Below are positions 38,274-46,856 of a stretch of DNA of 64,000 bases, in pieces. The stretch covers positions 533,501 to 597,500 of the forward strand of contig NZ_FNUB01000004.1 in the NCBI RefSeq assembly GCF_900105985.1, given 5' to 3'. Numbering within the stretch: position 1 is the stretch's first letter; every line of letters starts with the position of its first letter. A program made the translations under genes and the position numbers. Below the pieces are notes generated by a model. The model had not been told where the DNA came from. It ran no database searches and was given only the letters and a program-made list of their open reading frames with translations. This stretch comes from Tenacibaculum sp. MAR_2010_89. Its GTDB lineage: Bacteria; Bacteroidota; Bacteroidia; Flavobacteriales; Flavobacteriaceae.

Positions 38274-39263
38274 TTAAGCCCATTTAATTATTGAAGCCCC
38301 ATACGTCCATCCACTACCAACAGCAGCAAATAAGATAATGTCACCATGTTTAAGTTTTCCTGACTTATTAAGTTCATCTAACAATATAGGGATTGTTGCT
38401 CCAGAAGTATTTGCATACTTTTCCATGTTTGTCATAACTTTTTCAAAAGGCAAACCAATTATCTCTGCTGTTTTCTTTAAAATCCGAATACTTGGTTGAT
38501 GAGGAATCATTAAATCAATATCATTAATTGATAACCCTGTATCTTCAAGAACCTGGTTAATAGCCTTTGGAAGTGCTCTTGTAGCTGAAGCAAAAACAGC
38601 CTTTCCGTCCATTTGAAAATATTGTTCTTCCATATTGTCGGCGTGTAAAGGTATTTCTGACCCTCCGCCTGGGATTGTAAAACCAAGCATGTTTTTTGAA
38701 GTATCTGTGTATAATCTATAGGCCAAAAATCCTTCAGTGACATTTGCAGAAGTAACAACAGCTGCTCCGGCACCATCACCGAAAAAAATAGCGTCCCTTC
38801 TTTTCCAATCTGTAATCTTGGTAAAAGTATCTGCTCCTATAACCAATACATTATTATAAACTCCAGAAGCAATATATTGACTAGCAACTGACATACCAAA
38901 TAAAAAACCGCTACATACCGCTGTTAAATCGAATGCTGCGGCGTTAAAACAATTTAATTTGTGTTGTACAAATGCTGCAGTAGATGGTGCTTTTCTATCG
39001 GGAGTTGAAGTAGCAACAATAATTAAATCAATATCTTCATTTTTCAACCCAGCACTATCTATTGCTCTTTGTCCCGCTATCTTAGATAAATCACTGGTTG
39101 CCTGATCTTCTGAAGCTACGCGCCTCTCTTTTATTCCAACATTCTCATAAACCCATTTTGAATTTGTCGGAACTATTGTTTCAAGATATTCATTTGTAAA
39201 AATAGTCTCAGGCACATATGAACCTGTACCTAAAATTTTTACATTCCTAATTAATTGCTTCAT
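38274..39263 (-). CDS. 3-oxoacyl-ACP synthase III (KASIII) inside the glycan cluster
   Basis: A 329-residue KASIII with the intact triad Cys117 (DLTAVCSGF), His255 (MIPHQPSIR) and Asn285 (YANTSGATIP). The acyl-CoA primed condensation and GAGAAVV block agree with FabH. The location among glycosyltransferases and a FabG-like SDR, away from accABCD, fabD or an ACP gene, argues for making a dedicated short acyl substituent rather than membrane lipid. It differs clearly from the KASIII-like protein at 16344, where the catalytic segment is LFGCPGW. Confidence 0.92.
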   Translation of the reverse strand: MKQLIRNVKILGTGSYVPETIFTNEYLETIVPTNSKWVYENVGIKERRVASEDQATSDLSKIAGQRAIDSAGLKNEDIDLIIVATSTPDRKAPSTAAFVQHKLNCFNAAAFDLTAVCSGFLFGMSVASQYIASGVYNNVLVIGADTFTKITDWKRRDAIFFGDGAGAAVVTSANVTEGFLAYRLYTDTSKNMLGFTIPGGGSEIPLHADNMEEQYFQMDGKAVFASATRALPKAINQVLEDTGLSINDIDLMIPHQPSIRILKKTAEIIGLPFEKVMTNMEKYANTSGATIPILLDELNKSGKLKHGDIILFAAVGSGWTYGASIIKWA

Positions 39264-39300
39264 TTCTATTTTCTATTTTAATAAAAATCTATTAAACTGA

Positions 39301-39858
39301 TTAAATAACATATGCATTTAAATCATTAATTTCTAAAAAATCCTTTTTCAACAACCCCAATACTAAAGCATCTTGATAAGCTCCTCCTTGATATACATGC
39401 TCTTTCATAGTTCCTTCTACCTTAAACCCAATCTTTTTATCCGAAATAATAGCAATGTCATTATAGGTTAATGCATAAGAATGAACCTTATGAAGATTTA
39501 ATTCATTAAATAAATATCCATAAAATAAAATTGAAGCTTCTTTAAAGTAACCTTTACCTCTACCTTGTTTATGAAAAAACAATCCCACATGTGCATTTGA
39601 ATTTATGTAATTAATATTACTTGCCGTACAATAACCTACAAATAAATTAGTATCGTTTTCTTCAATAGCAAATGTAATATTTGATAACAACCCGTTAGGA
39701 TACATTTTTGAAATCCATTCTTTTTCACTATTTTCGTTTGTCGGAAATGGACGTCCTCCTGCTGCTTTTACCCCCTCAAAATCCGACCTCATTTCTGCAA
39801 TCAACTTAGCATCATTCTCTGTAAATGCTCTTAAGCGAATTCTTTTACTTTTATACAT
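39301..39858 (-). CDS. GNAT acyltransferase (RimJ/RimL/PseH-like)
   Basis: A 185-residue GNAT protein. The opening SKRIRLRAFTENDAKLIAEMR is that of the RimJ/RimL group. The CoA loop is in HKQGRGKGYFKEASILFYGYLFNEL (QGRGKG), and LHKVHSYALTYNDIAIISDKKIGFKVEGTMKEHVYQGGAYQDALVLGLL is the shared C-terminal half. Members of this branch include PseH, which N-acetylates a 4-amino sugar. Between the ATP-grasp and KASIII genes it is the best candidate to put an acyl chain onto an amino sugar. Confidence 0.85.
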   Translation of the reverse strand: MYKSKRIRLRAFTENDAKLIAEMRSDFEGVKAAGGRPFPTNENSEKEWISKMYPNGLLSNITFAIEENDTNLFVGYCTASNINYINSNAHVGLFFHKQGRGKGYFKEASILFYGYLFNELNLHKVHSYALTYNDIAIISDKKIGFKVEGTMKEHVYQGGAYQDALVLGLLKKDFLEINDLNAYVI

Positions 39859-39897
39859 ACTCTTTATATTAACTTAATATTAAAATATTTTCTCTCT

Positions 39898-41064
39898 CTA
39901 AATTTTAATTCTATTTTTCAAATCTATCAAAAAAATATTATAATTTTTAATTGCATTTGATATTATGTCACTACTTAAAATAACCTCACCATATCGATCT
40001 AAACTATTTTTAATTTCCGGTATTTTATCTCCAACTTTTAGATGAAAAGAAAAATGCTCTAACTTCCATTTCTTTTTAGGCTCATCTGGAAAATTAAGCT
40101 GGTTTACTACCCCATCTCCAAAGTTCAAAAAACGCACGATGGCACTTTTATTTAATGATTCTTTCAATACTGGTGCTTCTCCTATAGCTATTTTTATTAA
40201 CTCTTGCTCAATATTTATACCTGTTGATAACTTTACTAAATGAGATGTAATAAAATCGCCTCCTAGTCTCGGGCTACTTTCAATTACAAAGATACCTTTT
40301 TTTCCTATTTTCAATTCTGTATGAGAGGCACAATTATTAAAACCTAAAGATTTTGCAATTTTTAATATAATTAATTCAATTTGCTCTTTATATTCTTCGC
40401 TAATATTTGCAGGTTGATTATGTCCTAGTTCAACATTATAAGGTATAGAAGTTGTGATTTTTTCAGTGTATTGAATTACAAATGATTTCCCTCCAAAATG
40501 AAGGCTTTCGATACTATATTCATTTCCTTCAATATATTCCTCTACCAAAATACTTTCTTGCTTAGTAAAAGACTTAGTCTCTTTTAAACCTTTTTCAGCA
40601 GCAACCTTATTCTCACAATAAATTACTCCTCTGCTACCTGAGTTATCTACTGGTTTTAATATAATTGGATAATTAAATTTTTCTATTTCTTTAACTAATT
40701 TACCTTTTGCAAAAGGGATTCCTTTTTCTCTGAAAGCATTTTTCATTAAATATTTATCAGTAGAAATTGCAGCACTTTTTACTGATATAAATGGAAGATT
40801 TAATGCTTCAGCTATTCTAGCCATCATAACTAAAGGCTTATCTGTTGCTGAAGTAATTACACCTGAAATATTATATTTTTTTGCGATTTCTAATGTTCCC
40901 GTATAATCGTCACCGCTTATTACTTTAAAAACATCAACTAACCCATTACATTCAGCATTAGAATCTGGGTCTATACCAATTGTGAACAATCCTAATTTCT
41001 TTGCTTGTTCAATTAATGAGCGCTGTAATTTAGCTACACCAAATATTAAAATAGATTTATTCAT
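39898..41064 (-). CDS. ATP-grasp carboxylate-amine ligase-like protein
   Basis: A 388-residue ATP-grasp enzyme. The N-terminal pre-ATP-grasp domain starts LIFGVAKLQRSLIEQAKKLG. The central lid and ATP site include FNYPIILKPVDNSGSRGVIYC and ILVEEYIEGNEYSIES, and the metal site lies near FVIESSPRLGGDF. Such enzymes form amide or ester bonds through an acyl phosphate. In a glycan cluster it may link an amino acid or hydroxy acid to an amino sugar. Its substrate is not recognisable. It overlaps the frameshifted aminotransferase by 8 bases. Confidence 0.82.
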   Translation of the reverse strand: MNKSILIFGVAKLQRSLIEQAKKLGLFTIGIDPDSNAECNGLVDVFKVISGDDYTGTLEIAKKYNISGVITSATDKPLVMMARIAEALNLPFISVKSAAISTDKYLMKNAFREKGIPFAKGKLVKEIEKFNYPIILKPVDNSGSRGVIYCENKVAAEKGLKETKSFTKQESILVEEYIEGNEYSIESLHFGGKSFVIQYTEKITTSIPYNVELGHNQPANISEEYKEQIELIILKIAKSLGFNNCASHTELKIGKKGIFVIESSPRLGGDFITSHLVKLSTGINIEQELIKIAIGEAPVLKESLNKSAIVRFLNFGDGVVNQLNFPDEPKKKWKLEHFSFHLKVGDKIPEIKNSLDRYGEVILSSDIISNAIKNYNIFLIDLKNRIKI

Positions 41065-42191
41065 TTAATGCATTTTCTAACGTCAAAACTATATATTTAA
41101 CTTCTTCTTTTGTTAAAGAAGCATACATTGGCAAAGTTATTTCATTATCACAAACATACTCTGTAATAGGTAAAACTTTACTATATTCTTTATACACAGA
41201 AAATTTATGTATAGGAGGATAATGATTACTTGTTTGAACTCCTTTACTATGTAAATAATCCCGAACAGCGTCACGTTTTTTCAACCGTAGAATCTTTTAA
41301 TACAATTGGCATTATATAATTCGAAACAAACTCTTTGTTTTTTTCAAAAGGAATAATAACTTGTTCTATATCTTTAAGTGCATCTAGATAAAACTCTCTA
41401 ACCACTTCACGTTTAATTAAATCAGATTTAAGTTTTTTCATTTGAACAACTCCTATCGATGCTCTAATGTCATCCATCCTAAAATTATACCCTAAATCAA
41501 CAATATCATACGTCGTCGCGTGTCCTTTTGCTCTCTGATATGACATTGTAGTCATTCCATGAGATCTTAATAATCTACATCGTTTGGCTATTTCTTCGTT
41601 ATTTGTGATAATCATACCTCCTTCTCCAGTACTTATATTTTTGTTAGAGAAAAAACTAAACGTTCCTATATCCCCAATTGTACCTAACTTATTTCCTTTA
41701 TACTCTGATAGAGGAGCGTGACATGAATCTTCTATTACTCTTAAATTATGCTTCTTTGCTATTCGCATAATATCATCCATATCAACAGGAAAACCTGCCA
41801 TATGAACTACAACTATTGCTTTAGTTTTAGGTGTTATAAGCTTTTCTACTTCTACTGGGTTGATATTCATATTATCCAAACCAGTAATATCACAAAAAAC
41901 AGGAGTTGCTCCAACATAGCGAATACAATTTACTGAAGCTGCAAAAGTTAAAGACGGGCATATAACTTCATCTCCAACACCAATATGATTAGTAATCATA
42001 GCTAAATGTAATCCATCAGTACAATTAGAAATACTAATAGCATACTTAACATCAAACATTTCTTTAAAGAGGTTTTCAAGTTCTTCACATTTAGGCCCTG
42101 TAGAAATCCATTTAGAACGAATAGTATTTGTTACTGCTTCAATTTCTTCTTCTCCAAAATTTAACTTAAATAGTGGTATATTATATTCCAT
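41057..42191 (-). pseudogene. DegT-family sugar aminotransferase interrupted by a +1 frameshift
   Basis: Two frames together make one normal aminotransferase of about 378 residues. The 5' part (42191 down to 41271, 306 codons) has the PLP segment IEDSCHAPLSEYKG and Lys184 in FFSNKNISTGEGG. It stops at TGA just after VEKT. The 3' part (from about 41281 to 41057) continues as KRDAVRDYLHSKGVQTSNHYPP, the usual C-terminal block. The switch lies at an A6 run (41276-41281, T6 on the plus strand); five A would restore the frame. This may be a real mutation, programmed slippage or a sequencing error. If intact it would aminate a keto sugar, for example for the WlbA product or the second dehydratase's product. 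Confidence 0.85.
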
Positions 42192-42195
42192 TTTT

Positions 42196-43122
42196 TTAAT
42201 TTTTTAATTTTTTATTAATTTTATATAATATTTTTTCAAAAAATGTTTTTCCATTGATATGTTTTTTGAAGTGGTACTTATCATATTCCAAATTACGTGT
42301 CACCTCATTTGGATGTTTTTTCAAAACAAAACTATTATCCGATGGGTAATAAAAATCATTTGAAGAAGCTATAGTATTTGTCCTTGAACTACTTTCTCCT
42401 ATATTTGAGCATAAGTTGAATTTTGGCACAATAGATAATAAGTTATTTTGAAATCTAAAAAAGACAAATTGATGATCCCACGTATTCTCTGTTTTAGTAG
42501 CAATCTTTAAAGACAGTTTTTTAAAAGCTTTTTTAGTATTTTTTTTTTCTTTTTTATCTACAAAGTCCATGCTCGACAAATTAGAATCTATAGCTTTCTG
42601 AAGATTTGGTACTTCAACATCGAATTGATCCCAAACTCTTTTCCACGTTGCCCAGCCCCATATGTGTCCATATTTTGAAAAAGTGTAGTCAACATCCATA
42701 CTTTCAATAGGAGTATAGTTGTTTCCACTTATCATTGCTATTGTATCATCATTTTTATATTTTTCTAATAGCTCTTCTGCAAAAGCAAAAAAAGATGGTA
42801 CTGGTATTATATCGTCTTCAATCACAATAACTCTATCTTCACTTTCTAGCGCCCATGAAATAGCTTTTGACACACCATATTTACAGCCTACATTTTTTTC
42901 TCTTATTAAATATTTTGTTTCACATTCCCAATCAACTTTTTTAGTAATTTCAATTACTTCTTTACACAAATCATCTTCGCCTTCTTTGTCACTTCTTGGA
43001 CCATCTATTGCTACGTACAATTTTTTTGGCTTTACTTTTCTAATACTTTCAAAGGCTTCTCTTGTCGTATCTGGACGATTAAATGCTATTAATAATACCG
43101 GTGATGCTATATTTAAACTCAT
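42196..43122 (-). CDS. Glycosyltransferase, GT-A (family 2-like)
   Basis: A 308-residue glycosyltransferase. The GT-A start is PVLLIAFNRPDTTREAFESI, followed by LYVAIDGPR, NVGCKYGVSKAISWALE and the metal-binding VIVIEDDIIPVPSFFAFA (EDD in the DxD position). HIWGWATWKRVWDQFD is a block seen in a Bacteroidota-type GT2-like group often annotated as sugar or nucleotide-diphospho-sugar transferases. It lies directly after the flippase gene with a one-base gap. Confidence 0.87.
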   Translation of the reverse strand: MSLNIASPVLLIAFNRPDTTREAFESIRKVKPKKLYVAIDGPRSDKEGEDDLCKEVIEITKKVDWECETKYLIREKNVGCKYGVSKAISWALESEDRVIVIEDDIIPVPSFFAFAEELLEKYKNDDTIAMISGNNYTPIESMDVDYTFSKYGHIWGWATWKRVWDQFDVEVPNLQKAIDSNLSSMDFVDKKEKKNTKKAFKKLSLKIATKTENTWDHQFVFFRFQNNLLSIVPKFNLCSNIGESSSRTNTIASSNDFYYPSDNSFVLKKHPNEVTRNLEYDKYHFKKHINGKTFFEKILYKINKKLKN

Positions 43123-43123
43123 C

Positions 43124-44656
43124 TTATTTAACTGTTATTTTGTTTCTAAAAAAAAACAAATATTTTTTAATTTTTTCTTTCTCTTTTGTTTGCATTCCTA
43201 TTCTCCAAAAAAGAATCACTAGACTGGTCATATAAACCACAGCAATTATAATTAACTTCCATAAGCCGGTTGTAACAATATATAAAAATGGAATTAGCGT
43301 TATAATTGATGCAATTAAAATAGGTATTAATATTGGTAATATGGACTCTTTGATAAAAGATAAGGGGCTTAATTCAAATATTTTATATCCAAAATAAAGT
43401 CTATTTATAAATATAAATAATGAAATCAAAACTCCAATAATATAAATAGCTACTGGAGAATAATCTAATTTAAAAGCGACATAAGCAAATGGTATATTTA
43501 ACAGAAATAATATTGTTTCAATAATTTGAAATTCTCTTATATCACCAATAGCTCTTATAGCATCTGTTATTGGAAACGTGAATTTTTCTAACAGCAAAGT
43601 AACTATAGATATTTGAAAAAACACGACTGCAAAGTCGGGAACATCTATCAACCAAACTTTCAACAAATAAGAAGCTTCTAAAAAAACAGGTATTGCAAAT
43701 AGTCCAAATAAAAAAATAGAATATCTAGTGCTAATTCCTGTCATGTATAACATGCCTTTTCGGTCTCCTTCTCCCTCACTTTTTACTAGTCTCGGATTTA
43801 TTGCTCTTGTCATATTTGTTGAAACCATATTTACAGCTGTGCTCGCTGATCTAGATATTGCTTCTGCTGCATTCAATTTTACTCCAAAGAACATATTTAA
43901 TAATACCCCCCTCATTTGAGTTACCGCCATAGCTCCTAATGAACCTAATAAATTCCATCCAGTAAATGACGTTATTGATTTCATAATTGTTTTATCAAAA
44001 TAACGTAATTTTATCTTACATTCTTGATATTTAACTATACTGTACCATTGTTTTATAATTCTTAAAATCACTTGAACAAGTAACATTAAAAAACCATACT
44101 TTATCAATAAGTTATTTGTTGAGTATGTTAAATATATAGCTATTCCAAATTTTAGAATATCTCCCAATATATCAACTGCAGACAAAACTAAGAAGTTTTC
44201 ATGAGCATTCATTACTGCATCGTATGGTACAGATATAATTGTAACTAAAGTAGTAACTACCATAAAACCAAAAACAACCTTTGCTTCAAAAACTTTATGA
44301 ATTGGAATATTAAACAAATATTTAAAACCTAATAAACCAATTACTATCATAAAAACAACAACAATAAATCCTATCATAAAATGCAGGTACAATGTTGTAT
44401 TAAAGGTTTTTAATATTCGTTTTTTATCATTTGAGCCAAGACTATGCGCCATATAGCGCATAGAAGTGTTAGACATGCTAGAACTTAGGATACCCAATAT
44501 GGCTACGACTCCTGCGACAAGCATATAAATACCATAATCAGTTTCGCCAAGTGCTTTTAACACTAATCGTGTTGTCAATAAACCAATAACCAATCCAGTT
44601 ATCAACCTAAAATATAAAACTCCAGTATTAAATATTACTTTTTTTGCGTTTTTCAT
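43124..44656 (-). CDS. Polysaccharide flippase, Wzx-like
   Basis: A 510-residue integral membrane protein with roughly 12-14 hydrophobic segments and few charged residues inside them. It opens with KVIFNTGVLYFRLITGLVIGLLTTRLVLKALGETDYGIYML, the start typical of the MOP-superfamily O-unit flippases. Wzx moves undecaprenyl-linked repeats to the periplasmic face, where the EpsG-like polymerase would join them. I use the ATG at 44656, because the frame's preceding TTG adds one residue. It is the only flippase in the cluster. Confidence 0.9.
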   Translation of the reverse strand: MKNAKKVIFNTGVLYFRLITGLVIGLLTTRLVLKALGETDYGIYMLVAGVVAILGILSSSMSNTSMRYMAHSLGSNDKKRILKTFNTTLYLHFMIGFIVVVFMIVIGLLGFKYLFNIPIHKVFEAKVVFGFMVVTTLVTIISVPYDAVMNAHENFLVLSAVDILGDILKFGIAIYLTYSTNNLLIKYGFLMLLVQVILRIIKQWYSIVKYQECKIKLRYFDKTIMKSITSFTGWNLLGSLGAMAVTQMRGVLLNMFFGVKLNAAEAISRSASTAVNMVSTNMTRAINPRLVKSEGEGDRKGMLYMTGISTRYSIFLFGLFAIPVFLEASYLLKVWLIDVPDFAVVFFQISIVTLLLEKFTFPITDAIRAIGDIREFQIIETILFLLNIPFAYVAFKLDYSPVAIYIIGVLISLFIFINRLYFGYKIFELSPLSFIKESILPILIPILIASIITLIPFLYIVTTGLWKLIIIAVVYMTSLVILFWRIGMQTKEKEKIKKYLFFFRNKITVK

Positions 44657-44675
44657 CAATATTTTGTACCAAAAA

Positions 44676-45863
44676 TTACATTTTAGAATCTAAATACTTA
44701 CCAGTTTCTTTATGTTCAAAATTTGGAATCATTTCATTAAATAAGTCTATAATTTGTTCTTTATTCCATTTTTTCACTTTCCTCAACTCATTAATTTTAT
44801 TCTCAAAAAAGTCTAACTTCTTATTTTCAACTTTAAATACATTCTTAATGATTCCTAAGTTAACAAAACGCTCCATATCTAGGATTTCATTTTCTGTATA
44901 AAATTCTTCAAAATCTTTTTCTCCGGTAGTATCACTCGCTGTAAACAAGCAAGGCCATTTACCTTCATTAGGTAATTTATTAATTAGATCTCTCGCTTCT
45001 TTTTCATTTTTACATAAAAAAGATTCGTACCCTATACTTTTAAGATATTTAACAGCAATCTCCGAAAAAGAAATTAAATGTAGTGCTTCGTTTAATTTCG
45101 GAAAAAAAACATCCCTATTTCCCCCAAGTAAACATGACATTAGACACAATTCTCCTGCTTCTTCCGAAACTACAAAATATCGTTTTATATCATTAGGTGC
45201 TACAATTGGTTGTTTTTTTTGAATTCTTTGATTAAACCCATGTAAAAGTGAGCCGTCAGAAAATGCTACATTTGCAAAACGAGCTGTAGAAATGTTAATT
45301 TGTTCACTTCTCTTCATCAAAAACATTTCCATAATTCGTTTAGATGCACCCATCATATTTACAGGATTAGCTGCTTTATCTGTAGAAACACAAAAATATT
45401 TCTTTACACCTTTTTTAATGGATTGCTGTATTGTTTTATCGGTATTAAATATATTAACATCAATCATTCTCATTAATGTATATGGATCCTTTTCACTTCT
45501 TACATGTTTCAATGCTGATAAATTTAAAACATAATCATATACTCCATCTTGCTCAATAAATGCATCATATTCTAATGAACTAATATCTAAAGCAAATGTT
45601 TGAAAATCACCTTGGATATACCCTAAAGAACTTCTAATATCTCGAACTAATTCAACCATGTTATTTTCAGAAATATCGACTACATGTAGTTTTTTGGGAT
45701 CTCTTTTAAATATTTCTTTTGTGACAGCTTGTCCTATTGATCCTGCTCCTCCAATAACTAGAAAACGAGAGTTCCTTACAATATCACTAAGTTCATTTTT
45801 GTGTTTAACTATGTCCTCCGAAAAAAGTTTATTTTGGCGTCCTATTATATTTAAAACATTCAT
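44676..45863 (-). CDS. UDP/GDP-sugar 4,6-dehydratase, soluble single-domain (LegB-like)
   Basis: A 395-residue SDR of the polysaccharide biosynthesis family without membrane helices. The cofactor loop is VIGGAGSIGQAV (about 34-45), then LSALKHVRSEKDPYTLMRMIDVN, STDKAANPVNMMGASKRIMEMF (SDK and Lys pair), and YFVVSEEAGELCLM. Its long C-terminal extension (about 270-395) is typical of the LegB-like group rather than of CapE. It is therefore the third 4,6-dehydratase type in the window. With the CBS-nucleotidyltransferase and the broken aminotransferase it could make a second 4-amino-6-deoxy sugar. Confidence 0.83.
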   Translation of the reverse strand: MNVLNIIGRQNKLFSEDIVKHKNELSDIVRNSRFLVIGGAGSIGQAVTKEIFKRDPKKLHVVDISENNMVELVRDIRSSLGYIQGDFQTFALDISSLEYDAFIEQDGVYDYVLNLSALKHVRSEKDPYTLMRMIDVNIFNTDKTIQQSIKKGVKKYFCVSTDKAANPVNMMGASKRIMEMFLMKRSEQINISTARFANVAFSDGSLLHGFNQRIQKKQPIVAPNDIKRYFVVSEEAGELCLMSCLLGGNRDVFFPKLNEALHLISFSEIAVKYLKSIGYESFLCKNEKEARDLINKLPNEGKWPCLFTASDTTGEKDFEEFYTENEILDMERFVNLGIIKNVFKVENKKLDFFENKINELRKVKKWNKEQIIDLFNEMIPNFEHKETGKYLDSKM

Positions 45864-45908
45864 AATTTAATTCATTCTTAAGTTTACAATAAATTATTTA
45901 TCTAAAGA

Positions 45909-46847
45909 TTATAATACTATTTGTTCAAAATATTTAATTGTCTTCTCTAACCCATCTTTAAGATCTACTTCTGGCTTCCATCCATTTAATTTTTCGTAAG
46001 CTAAAGAAATGTTTGGTTGCCTTTGCATTGGATCATCTTGAGGTAAAGGTTGATAAACAATTTTAGATTTCGATTTAGTTAATTTCAATATGTTTTCAGC
46101 TAATTCAAGCATTGTAAACTCATTTGGATTTCCAAGATTAACTGGGCCGGAAAATGAATCATCTGAATTCATCATTCTTATCATTCCTTCAACTAAATCA
46201 TCAACATACTGAAAGCTCCTAGTTTGTTTTCCATTACCGTAAATAGTAATGTTTTCTCCTTTTAATGCTTGCACTATAAAATTTGAAACAACTCTACCAT
46301 CATAAGGGTTCATCCTTGTACCATACGTGTTAAATATTCTAATAATTTTTATTTTTACGTCATTTTGATCTTTATAATTGACAAATAAAGATTCTGCACA
46401 TCTCTTACCCTCATCATAACAAGACCTTAGTCCTATAGGATTTACATTACCCCAGTAATCTTCAGTTTGTGGATGAACTTCAGGATCACCATAAACTTCA
46501 CTTGTAGAAGCTTGTAATATTTTAGCATTTACTCTCTTTGCTAATCCAAGCATATTTAAAGCTCCTAAAACTGATGTTTTTATTGTTTTTATAGGGTTAT
46601 ATTGATAATGAGGTGGTGAAGCTGGGCAAGCTAAATTGTATATCTGATCTACTTCCGCATAAAAGGGTTCTGTAACATCATGTCGGATTAATTCAAAAAG
46701 TGGATTATCCAATAGATGGATTACATTTTTTTTATTCCCTGTAAAATAATTATCTAAACAAATAACTTCATTTCCTTCTTTTAATAACCTTTCACATAAA
46801 TGAGAACCTAAAAATCCTGCTCCTCCTGTAACTAAAATTTTTTTCAT
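45909..46847 (-). CDS. uxs: UDP-glucuronate decarboxylase (UDP-xylose synthase)
   Basis: A 312-residue extended [22 protein letters not shown] is the cofactor site. RHDVTEPF, the [20 protein letters not shown] block, [20 protein letters not shown] and [14 protein letters not shown] are the recognised UXS signatures. It converts UDP-glucuronate to UDP-xylose. The matching UDP-glucose dehydrogenase lies immediately upstream, but its reading frame is broken, so supply of UDP-glucuronate is in question unless another enzyme makes it. Confidence 0.94.
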   Translation of the reverse strand: MKKILVTGGAGFLGSHLCERLLKEGNEVICLDNYFTGNKKNVIHLLDNPLFELIRHDVTEPFYAEVDQIYNLACPASPPHYQYNPIKTIKTSVLGALNMLGLAKRVNAKILQASTSEVYGDPEVHPQTEDYWGNVNPIGLRSCYDEGKRCAESLFVNYKDQNDVKIKIIRIFNTYGTRMNPYDGRVVSNFIVQALKGENITIYGNGKQTRSFQYVDDLVEGMIRMMNSDDSFSGPVNLGNPNEFTMLELAENILKLTKSKSKIVYQPLPQDDPMQRQPNISLAYEKLNGWKPEVDLKDGLEKTIKYFEQIVL

Positions 46848-46856
46848 GTATATAAT

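Noticed and set aside
42719-43222. 167-codon plus-strand open frame opposite the GT2-like gene
   Set aside because: It is antisense to a clear glycosyltransferase; Ser/Phe/Leu-rich composition is expected from reverse reading of AT-rich coding DNA.
35253-45863. Legionaminic acid pathway, suggested by PtmE-like and LegB-like genes
   Set aside because: No NeuB-type synthase, hydrolysing 2-epimerase or CMP-transferase gene occurs in the window.
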